This document shows, piece by piece, positions 38,100 to 48,326 of a stretch of DNA of 64,000 nucleotides. The DNA lies in the NCBI GenBank assembly GCA_010909165.1, contig MU008174.1, forward strand, positions 310,001 to 374,000, given 5' to 3'. The translations under genes were made by a program, and so were the position numbers. The notes under the pieces were generated by a model. That model did not search any database. It worked only from the letters and a program-made list of their open reading frames with translations, and had not been told where the DNA came from. Origin of the DNA: Anthoceros angustus (lineage: Eukaryota > Streptophyta > Anthocerotopsida > Anthocerotales > Anthocerotaceae). Position 1 is the first letter of the stretch. The number at the start of each line of letters is the position of its first letter.

Positions 38100-38450
38100 T
38101 CAGGGTTGGAAAATGACACATTAATTATGGGTTCAATTATGCTCGAAATAGGGTTCAATTATGTGGGGATCTTGGGGTTTTGAAAATGATACCATGCACT
38201 AATGGGGCTGCCGTCGTGGGGATCTTGGGATTTTGAAAATGATACCAAGCACTCATGGGGCTGCCGTCAGAATGTTAGCAGTTCTTACGGCTGGCCGATT
38301 CTAAGTAGGGTTTATGGCAACTGCAGGACAACTCACTCCAAATGTGATTCGAGAACAACTTCACTGCATGGCAACCCACTTCAAATGTGATTCGGGAATA
38401 ACTCCGCACTTGAAATGTAATTCGAGAATAACTCCGACACTGACGGCCAC
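38100..38450. repeat. Imperfect tandem repeats
   Basis: Two copies of GGGGATCTTGGG[A/G]TTTTGAAAATGATACCA with CATGGGGCTGCCGTC (38160-38270). Then three copies of CTCC/CTTCAAATGTGATTCGAGAA-type units (38320-38440). No gene is supported between 38450 and 39164. Confidence 0.65.
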
Positions 38451-39164
38451 CAGGTCATGGCCCTTGGAATGGCAATTCCCAATTAATGAGGATAAGATGA
38501 GTCTAAAACTGTTCCCACCTGCGTGACTGTATGATGCTTTCCTCGTCGATTGTTCCGAATGTGCGAAATTGGCCCCTACGTGTGGACATGCTTTGGACAG
38601 TTGAAACGAATGGAACAGAACACCAAGTCCCGCTTTGCACGGTTGTCCCCAAGCTACTAAAGAGAACACAATAGGTGTATGCCGATGTTGAGAAACCCGC
38701 ATTCGAACGCTTAAGTAAATGGCCAGACGTGACGGCAACTTACGCAACTGGCTCAGCTGAGCTGAGCTTGATTCAGAATTGGACCCCACAGATCCATCCA
38801 AAACCAGTGACAAGGCACCGTTGGACCAGTAGAGCTTATAGGGCACACTCGGTTTACATACAATTCGAAGGTGGACATTACAGACCTTCCCAAACGAGAG
38901 TCCTTCTGCCCACCTGGAAACTCCTAGCACTACATACCACAGCAACTGTCATTGAGCTTGGAAAATTGAAAACCCCTCCGAGATCCAGAACCTCATTCAA
39001 CGCGAATTTCCAAAATGCAACGAACCACAATTTCCATGATATTGGTGCCACTCAACAGCTCCAGGATCTTAAAACTCGCTTCCGTTCAAGGGCAACTTTC
39101 CTCTCTACAGGTTGAACCTCCTGGAAATTCCTCTCCGAAGGTCATATTTCCTTGGCCCTAGAGA

Positions 39165-41374
39165 TCACAGTTTCTTGACAATTTGCACTACATCCTCATC
39201 AGCCAGCTCATGTTCCTGCAGGCAAATTCGCCGACATTTAAGTCACAAGACCTAACTGCTGTTCTCAGCAGAGGTTACAACGACAGCAAACTAGAGACGG
39301 ATCTCACCTTACCAACCCTTTGAGGTTTATGTTTAGCACTGGAGCCCCAGACAAGCGAGCTGCAACACCCATGGACAAAAATAGTGTCAGCATCAGGGAG
39401 ACAACACCTGGAACCTGTGAGCAAGCACATTGGACTAAGCATCTCAAATTAAAGTTTGCAGTCAACCAGAACATAAGCTTACAATTTAAACTGCTTCACC
39501 ATGTCTTTGTGGATTCGAGTGCAAAAATCCTCAACCGTGCATTTCTTAGCAGAAAGAATAACAGGATCTTCATAATCTGGGCTCAGACCCCGAGGCTTGG
39601 TGTAGACCCGAATTAGGTCAAGATACTCCCAAATCATTTCCAACAGACCATCGAGATTCCACTCCAAATGAGCACTATGCAAAAACAACACAAGTCTCTG
39701 CCTCAATCACGTCCAGTCAAGCAAGCCGGCAACCTCAAAACAGACTTAAAGTAAAGCTGCAAGAGGAGAGAAGAATTTGCCACAAGAAGTATTTACAAAC
39801 ATAGAATACCTGACTGGACAGTAGTGAGGCAATTTATCGAGTATCTCAAGCTCCTCTAGTGTAATCTGATCAATTTTGTTGACTGCATATATGCAAGGCA
39901 TATATACTCGATTACCCTCAATAATGTCAATCAGATCATCAGCAGTTGCATCATATCGGAGAGAGATGTCAGCATTATGGATTTTGTATTCTCCACATAT
40001 GGCCTTCACAGTATCCAAGTCTAGATTAGTATTCGCTACTGTTGACGTAAGTGAGATGCCTCCCTTGTCCTTTCTCCTGAACGTCAGATTGGGCGGTTCT
40101 TGATTCAACCTGCACCAATTCGTCGTATGATTTAATCCCCCGTACGAGAAAGAAAGCTCTCACTGGCAGACAGCAGCTGCATGATGCTGCACCTGAAGAA
40201 GCAACACCTTGGATGAGGCTAGCAGAGAAATGCTGCAGCGATGCTTACAAGAGTTCACCTGATGCCAAAACCCTCGAGCTCTTTCTCTATAAGACGTTTA
40301 TGGGTGATAGGCTTGATGGCATCCAACACTATCAAAATGCAGTTGCAAGTTCGAGCTGTACTGATGACCTGTGCAAACAAAGCAGTTATTTAAGCATCTT
40401 TCATTAAAGATGTGCAAGGTAGACCCATGTCAATGACTTCCTGTCTCACCTGTCTACCTCGACCTTTGCCGTCTTTGGCTCCCTCAATGATTCCCGGAAG
40501 ATCCAACAGCTGCAAAGACATCCAGAGGCCAGGGTTTTCAAACTAAGATGGAATGCAAAACTTCAGTGTCAGGAGACAGATGTGAAGCCATGCTGAACCC
40601 AACCTGAATTTTAGATCCTCGGTATTTTATAACACCTGGGACACATGTCAGAGTTGTAAACTCATAGGCCGCAACCTGCACAACACAGCTCCAGTCAGCA
40701 TTCTCTTTCTTGAACTTCAGCATTGCACGTAGACGCAACCAGTGCTGAATTGCAACTAGCATATAAAAAAATAGAAATGCGCACACAGACCTCTGAAAAT
40801 GTACCCGTCAACTTGTTAAGAAGAGTGGACTTGCCAACCGAAGGAAAGCCCACAAGACCAACCCTAGAGTCACCGCTTTTCGTGACATCAAAGCCTTCTC
40901 CTGCTCCACCAGCTCCTTTAGACGAAGGAGGGGCTAGGATTTCTCTCCTCAATTTGGCCAATTTCGCCTGCCATTGTTCCGCACAAGAATATCAGCCAGC
41001 CATGCGAATCCAACGTCCTCTCTCTCCGGTTCCCTGACCAGTGACCTTCCTGATATCTAACAAGATACAAACGTGACAAAACGTCGTCCACGACTTGGGC
41101 ATCGCTGATCACCTTCAGAAGACCTAAATGATGAGCTGTGGCCTTGTTTTTCTGCGTCCTTGCCATCTGTACCCAAAAAAAGCAGATAAGAAGCTTAAAT
41201 TCCATCACCTCCAGCTGCGATATCAGCTGGATTGCCATGAATAATGCACCATCCCACTGCCACGCATGACATTGCCAGTTCCTGAGCTCGCAGCGATTGT
41301 GACAAACATAAACTTGCGACCAACCCAAGTACCTCATCCTCAATATCCTTGATCTTCTGCATGACGGTCGCCAT
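39165..41374 (-). CDS. DRG1: Developmentally regulated GTP-binding protein 1 (DRG1), 369 aa
   Basis: DRG1 is a conserved OBG-like cytosolic GTPase tied to ribosomes and translation. Ten exons on the minus strand: 41374-41333, 41166-41113, 40967-40791, 40675-40604, 40509-40450, 40368-40259, 40109-39810, 39674-39483, 39359-39308, 39215-39165. They total 1110 nt, with all phases consistent. Order: N-terminal helix with the DRG1 signature [19 protein letters not shown]1 GFPSVGKST, switch TTLTCVPG, G3 LDLPG, the S5D2L-like insert ([23 protein letters not shown]), G4 NKID, and a TGS domain with VYTKP and TVEDFC, ending in the [10 protein letters not shown] box. Length equals the family (367-369 aa). 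All GTP-binding residues are present. It is divergent from the TH1 gene, with 727 bases between start codons. Confidence 0.97.
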
Positions 41375-42101
41375 GGTCGCTGTTACCCTTGCAAACCCAC
41401 CTCTTGGACTTCCGCAGCACCGCCCCCAAAATGCAGCAACAAAATAGGAACTCCTGCCCTACACTAAAATTCTCAAACCACGGTCTATACCCCGAAGGCT
41501 CGCCGCTCAGAAGTTACCAATTCAGGACGGTCCAAGCACCCTCCAAACCCGTACTCGCTGAGTCCTGTCCATCAGTGTCCCGGAAATCCAACACGTCTCC
41601 ACGATCCACAGCCTCCCCCAATCTACACAACCAAAACTTTCCCCTCATGGACCGCCTCGGCAACCATCCCCGTGCCCCACAATCCAGCTGAGATCCGCAG
41701 AGGCTCCAAGCAAGTCTCACTCGATCTTACTCAAGCGCTCGCTCCACTGGCCCACTCGCTGTTGAGTCTCGAGATTGGATTGAGAGGAAATTTAGGTCTA
41801 AATTTCCCTTCAATCCAATCTCCAACAGGCAGAGGAAGCCCTCCCTTTAGGGCACGGTGGGAGCGGGTCGCCGTGAGGTTCCATTACGGCCCGGGAACCG
41901 TGCCTGCCCTTTCCCGCGACGCTGGTGTAAGCGCTGGACGTGGTGAATGAAGATCGATGTTGCGCAGATCACAGGGTCTCTGTCGAGCAGATCGAAGTTC
42001 ATTTCCCGCGCTTGCTGACACTATCCCAATGTTGATTGCCGCGCCGGATTTGAGAAATTGAAGGATTTGTATGTTTTCCAAGGAGATCGGTGGCGGTGGT
42101 G

Positions 42102-43150
42102 ATGGATGGTGATGGACAGGCGGGGCAATCTCGGCGCAGGGTGGGGTTTCAGGAGCCAAAGGACGATGGCGAGGGGGGAGAGCTGGCCCGGTCCTCCTCT
42201 GGCATTTCACTGGAGGCGCAGGAGGCGTTTATGGGGCTCAAGGCCAGACGCCGCTCCTCGATGAACCGTCTCTTCAAGGGAGACTATATCAACGTCGGCG
42301 CCAATGAAGCTGTCATGCGCCTGCTATTCAAGCATGGTGAGATCAATACGTGTTCGTGTAAATCATGGGTTTATCTTGTTCCTTTGTGTGGCAAGAATGA
42401 CGAGACCTATTGTCGGAGATCTGGAATGGAATAGGCGAGCAGTACTGCTGTACATCACCTCTGGTTGGATGTTTGGAATTTGTTGGGCTTGGCTAACAGC
42501 CTCGTTTTTATGTTCTACTATGTCCAGGTGACAAGGAAGTGTTCTTTGCAGACCATGTTGTGAAGATGAACCGCAAGGTCAAGATTACCAGAAGAGTACT
42601 GGTGGTTACCGATGCTGCTGTGTACCTTCTGGATGCAGAGTTCTTCGGTCTCAGGCGTAGAGTACCTTTACTGAGTATTGGGAAGCTTTTTCTCAGCGAA
42701 TTGAGCGACAATTTTTTCGCGATCATGGTCCCCAGTGAATTTGACACACTCCTGGCAAGTACTCGCAAGACTGAAATTGTGACGGCTCTTGTGGAGGCCA
42801 CCAAGAAGGTGTCCGGAGGGAAGATGCTGGAGGTTAACTTCGGGAACAGGTAGGATATGGTCACAACTGCCGTACGCAATCCAATTTTTGGGCTATGAAT
42901 ATGTACTGAAGAATCGTCTCTTGGCAGATTCCAGTATGTGGTTGATGCCGAAACTGCTGTCGAATTGGAGTTTGAGGAGGTTGAAGGTAAGCGAGACGGC
43001 AGTTCTTTTTTGTTTGCCGTAGCAGTGAATGCCGTCTTTCTTTTTTTTCCTCAGCAGATTTGTTTCTTGTTCAGACCGAGTGATTCGTTTTTCTTTATCT
43101 GTTCGCCAGGCGGAGTGAAGACCAAGTTCACTACAGACGTACCAAGATAA
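42102..43150 (+). CDS. Stand-alone myosin-I tail (TH1) domain protein, 218 aa
   Basis: TH1 domains bind acidic membrane phospholipids and normally form the tail of class I myosins. Here four exons (42102-42336, 42528-42849, 42928-42986, 43110-43150; 657 nt, phases consistent) encode only an approximately 45-residue polar lead followed by TH1. Recognisable parts are ARRRSSMNRLFKGDYIN, the basic strand MNRKVKITRRVLVVTD, AVYLLDAEF, the LLSIGKLFLSELSDNFFAI core and a short C-terminal tail (KTKFTTDVPR). No motor, IQ or SH3 region exists; DRG1 begins just upstream on the other strand. The ATG at 42102 is chosen because the upstream ATG near 42071 leads to an early stop. The domain call is fairly strong. 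The role (membrane or actin-linked adaptor) is inference. Confidence 0.8.
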
Positions 43151-43610
43151 GCTGAACCCTTTCGCAAACCCTCCATGCCTTCTGCATATGGCACAAGGAC
43201 TCGGACAGGTACTGGTGCGACCAAGTCCTGGAAAATGCCCTAGTTGGCGCAATCAGTGCAGACGGTCAGATCGAACTTGGCCCCCTGTGGACGGGTCCTG
43301 CAACAGTCAGGTTCAATGATGCAACAAACGCTTGGTAGACCCGATGCAGCAGCAGGAGTGCAACATCTCCGTCTTCACAAGGTGAACTTGGTATTATGGT
43401 GCGGGCTTTTCACATAGAACCATCGGCTATGGTGCTGGGACGTGGCCTTGTGGCTCAACCAGCTAACCGGATGGTTTCTCTTTACTTCATGATTAGAATA
43501 AAAGAACAGAATAGAGGGTCGAAGTAACAGACTTAGAGGGTCTACGTAAGGGGCTGGCTGCTAGGAAGCGGCAAGTGCTGGCTTCCCAGTATAGGATCTC
43601 TGCCAATTCA

Positions 43611-44250
43611 CTCCACAGAGACTCTGACAACTCTCTGCACAAAGACTTGCACAACTCTGTGCACAAAGACTTGCACAACTCTGTGCACAAAGACTTGCAT
43701 AACGACTTGCACAACTCTCTGCACAAAGACTTGCACGGCTCTCTGCACAAAGACCTGCACAACTCTATGCACCAAGACTTGCACAACTGTCTGCAAAAAC
43801 ACTTGCACAACTCTCGGCCCAAAGAGTTGCACAACTCTATGCACAAAGACTTGCACAACTCTCTGCACAAAGACTTCTACAACTCTCTGCACAAAGAGTT
43901 GCACAACTCTCGGCCCAAAGAGTTGCACAAGTCTCTACCCAAAGAGTTGCACAACTCTCTGCACAAAGAGTTGCAGAACTCTCTGCACAAAGACTTGCAC
44001 AACTCTCTGCACAAAGACTTGCACAACTCTCTGCACAAAGACTTGCACAACTCTCTGCTCAAAGACTTGCACAACTCTCTGCACAAAGACTTGCACAACT
44101 CTCTGCACAAAGACTTGCACAACTCTCTGCACAAAGACTTGCACAACTCTCTGCCCAAAGACATGCACAACTCTCTGCACAAAGACTTGCACAACTCTCT
44201 GCCCAAAAACTTGCATAACTCTTTGCACAAAGACTTGCACAACTCTCTAC
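43611..44250. repeat. 24-bp minisatellite, about 26 copies
   Basis: Unit AACTCTCTGCACAAAGACTTGCAC repeated over about 640 bases, with the 5' copies more diverged and the 3' copies nearly identical. The plus strand reads HNSLHKDL repeats; minus frames read CKSLCREL and VVQVFVQR repeats, all open because 24 is a multiple of 3. It begins about 460 bases after the TH1 gene stop. Not supported as a protein gene. Confidence 0.93.
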
Positions 44251-44469
44251 GCTCTAAATCTTATGACTCAGCATTAGGCTAAAAGTAGCTCTCTCGTGAT
44301 GCAGCATCACGCATTAGGTTACAAATAGCTCGCAGTCAACTGATTACTTACAGACCACCTCATGACTACTTGCACATCACCTTGAGGAGGTGGTCCACCT
44401 CCTCGAGGTACTGCTCTAATTACTTGAAGACCACCTCCTCGAGGTGCTGCTCTTTATTTACAAAATAAA

Positions 44470-44870
44470 CACTTGAGTTGGGCATAAAAATACACACTAG
44501 AGTTTGGCTATCTACGCCCAACCGGTTACTGCCCTTGGCCCTTGGCTCAAGGACAAGGTATAGATAGGCTTGAGTTGGGCATAGAAATACACACTTATTC
44601 TGGCTATCTACGCCTAACTGGCTAGGCTACTGACCTTAGCTCAAGGGCAAGCTCACTAGTTAGGCTATCTACAGCTCTCTCATCATAAGGCTTGCAGCGC
44701 ACAATGAATTGAATAATGTTAAGCTCTTGCTCTAGCCTAAACTACTCAAAGACAAGCTCAACGGTTCAATGACAAGGTACAAATAGGCTTGAGTTAGGCA
44801 TAGAAATACACAATTGAGTTTGGGTATCTACTATATATCCCACAAGCTCGCCCCAACTAGGCAGCTATTA
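44470..44870. repeat. Direct repeats of a TTGAGTTGGGCATA unit
   Basis: Three or four copies of a block with CTTGAGTTGGGCATA[A/G]AAATACACA and GGCTATCTACGCCCAAC, interspersed with CTCAAGG-rich spacer. Probably transposon-derived. No gene seen. Confidence 0.7.
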
Positions 44871-44960
44871 ACTCGGGGGATTCTTGCAAACATTGATCAC
44901 TAAGAGTTCTCTAGTCAGCTTTTCATTAGTGGCTGCAACAATTCTCTCTAATAAGAGATT
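44833..44960 (-). repeat. Inverted copy of dispersed repeat also at 29083-29210
   Basis: The reverse complement carries GCAGCCACTAATGAA, AGAATCCC-[C/T]-[C/T]GAGTTA and TAGCTGCCTAGTT, matching 29085-29205 on the plus strand. The two copies lie about 15.7 kb apart, in opposite orientation. Confidence 0.75.
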
Positions 44961-45530
44961 GCACGAAGCTTGCAACACATGCATCTTCTTGACAAGGCAT
45001 ATACTAATTAACTTTTTACCTCTTTTATTTTTTCACCTTTTAATCTTATTTCACTAGTGCTGGTATTGTTTAAGGTGTATAAGAAAAGCTCGGATAAACC
45101 ATTTGCATACTTTGGTAGAAGGTTATATAAATTTTATGATATGAAGTGGAGAAATCGATGGTGGATTAAAAAGGTGGTTTCTGTAATGTGTGCATGACTA
45201 ATGAAGGCTGAGTTTGAAACTATTTTACAGAAGTAGTGGTCGAGGATGACATACTTCCTTTTACGTCTCTTGATTTGGTGGTGGCTTCTTGAAAGATTAA
45301 CTCAAGGAAGTTGTTGTGCGCTTGCTTATTTTATCTTTAAATCTCTTACAACATTACCTTTCCCTTGTCTTGTCATTCATTCCTACTTTTCTTCTTTCCT
45401 TTTTTTTGAAAAATTTTCAAATTTTAATTCATCAAAGACACTTTCCCATACAAATGATACACATAAAAAGGCCTGCAAAAAAATCAAACAAAGCTGAAAA
45501 CTTATGCGGTTAGGGCACCTGTCTTGGGCG
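44961..45530. other. AT-rich stretch without a supported gene
   Basis: AT-rich sequence with short hydrophobic open frames (around 45246-45513) typical of T-rich DNA. I see no motif or splice structure. Confidence 0.4.
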
Positions 45531-45735
45531 AATGGTGGGCCTCAATATGGGCATTGGAGAGGAGCTGTGGCATGGACTTGTTGACAACCTATAGAGGGCA
45601 CCTGTCTTGGGCGAATGGTGGGCATCAATATGGAAATTAGAGAGGAGTTGTGGCATGGACTTGTTGCTGTGGTATGGAGTTGTTGACAGGCTGCAGAGGG
45701 CATCTGTCTTGGGTGAATGGTGGGACTCATTGTTT
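45531..45735. repeat. About 65-70-bp tandem repeat, three copies
   Basis: Copies share GGGCACCTGTCTTGGGCGAA, TGGTGGGCATCAATATGG and GTGGCATGGACTTGTTG with small changes and deletions. Confidence 0.8.
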
Positions 45736-46330
45736 ATTGGGGTGTTTCCATTGAGTTTATATCGTTAAATAGTTTCTTGCGACTCAAATAGCAAAGCATA
45801 GAGATTGATGGAGTACATGATTTTTATGGACACTTTATTGAGAGAGGCGAGGTAGACTGAGTTTATTTATAACGACAACAATAAAAAAAGCCACCAAATT
45901 TTATGTTTAAAATTTTCTATAGCATATAGGATATCATAGCCAGAGAGATTGAATGACCTACATACCATTGAGGTTGTCCATCATGCATTTCCTGCTATTA
46001 GTAACATTCTTAGGATTGCCCTATCTACAAGTGTCCTTAGAAGCTAAGGATTACAACACAAGTGTCTTTCAAAGTTAAGGATTACCCTTGCAATTGCCCT
46101 TCGAAGAGCAATGTGTACTTGTTGTCGAAAGAATGTCGTGAAATAGGAAAAGAGTAGTTCCATGTATAAGATGCTTTGGCACAAGATTTGATAAATTTAT
46201 AAAAGTCCTTAGCCAAGGCCTCATAAATTTTCAAGGAAAGCGAGATGAGGAAGTGGCATACTTGCAGTTCCCTAATATAGTGACCTTGCAATTGGAAGTG
46301 ACCACTTCAATCACAGCTCATTCGGTACGT

Positions 46331-46436
46331 TGGCTAAGAGATGAAGTCCAGTGTACGCCGGTTAAGAGATGAAGTCCTGTGTACACCAGTTAAGAGATGA
46401 AGTCCTGTGTACACCCATTAAGAGATGAAGTCCTGT
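46331..46436. repeat. 28-bp tandem repeat, four copies
   Basis: Four near-identical copies of GTTAAGAGATGAAGTCCTGT plus GTACACCA. Further T-rich and transposon-like sequence lies on both sides (45740-47060) without a supported gene. Confidence 0.85.
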
Positions 46437-47084
46437 GTAGATATCTATCATCGAGATATGGCATTTGTCATCTCGGTGGTGCCAGTTAAGAGGTAGACAA
46501 AGGTTTAGAGACTTTATAAAGAAGAAGAAATGGGAAGACCCATCTACCCCAAGTCGATGGGGAACAACCCACAAGAGGGCCCAATGCCAAGGGGACTAGC
46601 CCCCACGAATGTTGAACACTGTAACTACCTATCAATCCAAGAATATCGTGGTTTGAGATAAGAAAAGGCCTACTTGTGACTGGTGCCGATGATGCCACAT
46701 CTCTTGCGCTCGTTGCCGTCCTGTAAATAGCATTGGCCCACACCCTTTGTAGGGCAATGATACCCGCTATCGCAAGAAAGCCACCATAGAGGAAGGGGGG
46801 AGAACTACCCCGCTCTAATGTCCCTTGTAGGCTTTAGCACAATCCTTTATGAGCCTTGAGAAATCCTTGCACATGGCCCCATGAGTCTCGATGGCAAGAG
46901 GGATAAAGGCATGGCCTTCCTGCATAGGTGTATATTTGGTCACTTTGCCTGTCGCGCATCACTCCGCCGTCTAACCGAGAGGATTGATGATGACATGCTC
47001 ACAAACGGTGTCTCGGGTAGGGTTTGTTACAACTACATATGCAATAGAGATTTAATTCCCCTGGTTAAGAGATAAAAGAGTCTT

Positions 47085-47225
47085 GTGTGGATATGACATT
47101 ATCACCGAGATGTGGCATTGTCACCTTTTTATCACCCAGATGTAGCATTGTTACCTCGCTCATCTCGGTGGCAGATGTGACATTTATCACTTGCGATGTG
47201 GCATTGTCATGTCGGTGGGAAATGC
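47085..47225. repeat. Short repeats of GAGATGTGGCATTGTCA type
   Basis: Five imperfect copies of GATGTGGCATTGTCACC or close variants within about 140 bases. Confidence 0.65.
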
Positions 47226-47586
47226 TACGAGAAGATGTCACTTTCATCACATTTGCCACCAAGAACTGTTTACCTCAAGGCAAAGTTTGACTGTCCGACT
47301 TGGAATTATGGAACCACTTTCACGGGCCATTGCAAACATGAATGGCATCTCCTTTCTCCTCCATTGCGATCAGGAACAAGATACATCCAAATACATCAAG
47401 GGCAGAACCACATTCAAAAGGAAGAAGGAAGGGGCCTTGTCCAAACCGCACTCAAAGGTAAGAAAGGAGCAGTATTTGTCAGAGCTGCATTTGCGGGTAA
47501 AAGGGAAGAGTCTTGTCACAGCAGCAGGACTCGTGTCATAGCCACATTCAAAGGTAAAGAAGGGAGTTTGTCGGAGCAGCAAAAGG

Positions 47587-48051
47587 ATTGTCACCAGGGT
47601 GTCATTTTGACCCCGTCCCAAGCTCGGTCCCGGTCCCCGCATGTGTTAAAAAAAACATGGGACCGGAGGTTCTTCAGGAGTCCGATCCCCACCCTCGGTC
47701 CCCGAAAAAATCGGGGACCGAGGGTTCATAAAAGGTCCGGTTTAAAATTAGTAAATTACTCAATTTTATATCCAAGGATTTATATTTATTATGGACACAT
47801 GGACTCATCTTATAATTGATATGGTCATAAACACACTTACCATTGATCTATGGACTGTATATTTTTATATTATTTTTTATAAATTATTTATTTAGTAATT
47901 TGGGTGACCAAGGGTGACCATATTTATTATATTTAGTGACCAAGGTCGCAAAAAGGCACGGTCCCTGCTCGGTCCGGGACCGAGCGTAGCCAGGCTAGGC
48001 GGTCCCGGGGACTGAGATAGTACTCGGTCAAAATGACACCCTGATTGTCAC
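47587..48051. mobile_element. Non-autonomous hAT-type MITE with 18-bp terminal inverted repeats and 8-bp target duplication
   Basis: The element spans 47595-48043 (449 bp). It begins CAGGGTGTCATTTTGACC and ends with the exact reverse complement, GGTCAAAATGACACCCTG. The flanks are an identical 8-bp duplication ATTGTCAC (47587-47594 and 48044-48051). CAGGG ends plus an 8-bp target duplication are the hAT superfamily hallmark. The interior has CGGTCCC-rich subterminal inverted repeats (for example GGTCCCCGAAAAAATCGGGG) and an AT-rich centre. No transposase frame is present, so movement needs an enzyme supplied elsewhere. Perfect ends and target duplication suggest a fairly recent insertion. Confidence 0.92.
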
Positions 48052-48326
48052 CCATTATACGACAACGAGCAAGATGCGCTGCATACGCATCAAGGACAGC
48101 TCCAAACACAGCGGGGACAGAGCTGCCAAGTCACATGTAAGACCGAAAGAGTCCACGTTGAGGATAGAGCCACATTCACATGCAAGAAGCGAGGAGTCCT
48201 TCACAGGTGGTGAGAGCCTTTATGAGATTGTTGGATTTGTGAGGCAAGCTCTCCGCAGCAAGTTGGTTTGAATGATGTTCTAAAAAGAGAGGAATGAAGT
48301 CATTTACGATGGCGAATTAGACACTA

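Noticed and set aside
43611-44250. CRISPR-like array
   Set aside because: No unique spacers between repeats; the units are contiguous 24-bp tandem copies in a plant nuclear context.
43493-44282. Long open frames on both strands with 8-residue repeats (Cys/Leu/Glu-rich or His/Leu-rich)
   Set aside because: They are translations of one 24-bp minisatellite in every frame; no non-repeat domain or splice support.
47196-47819. 207-codon plus frame
   Set aside because: It runs across short repeats and into the hAT MITE boundary, so it cannot be one conserved protein.
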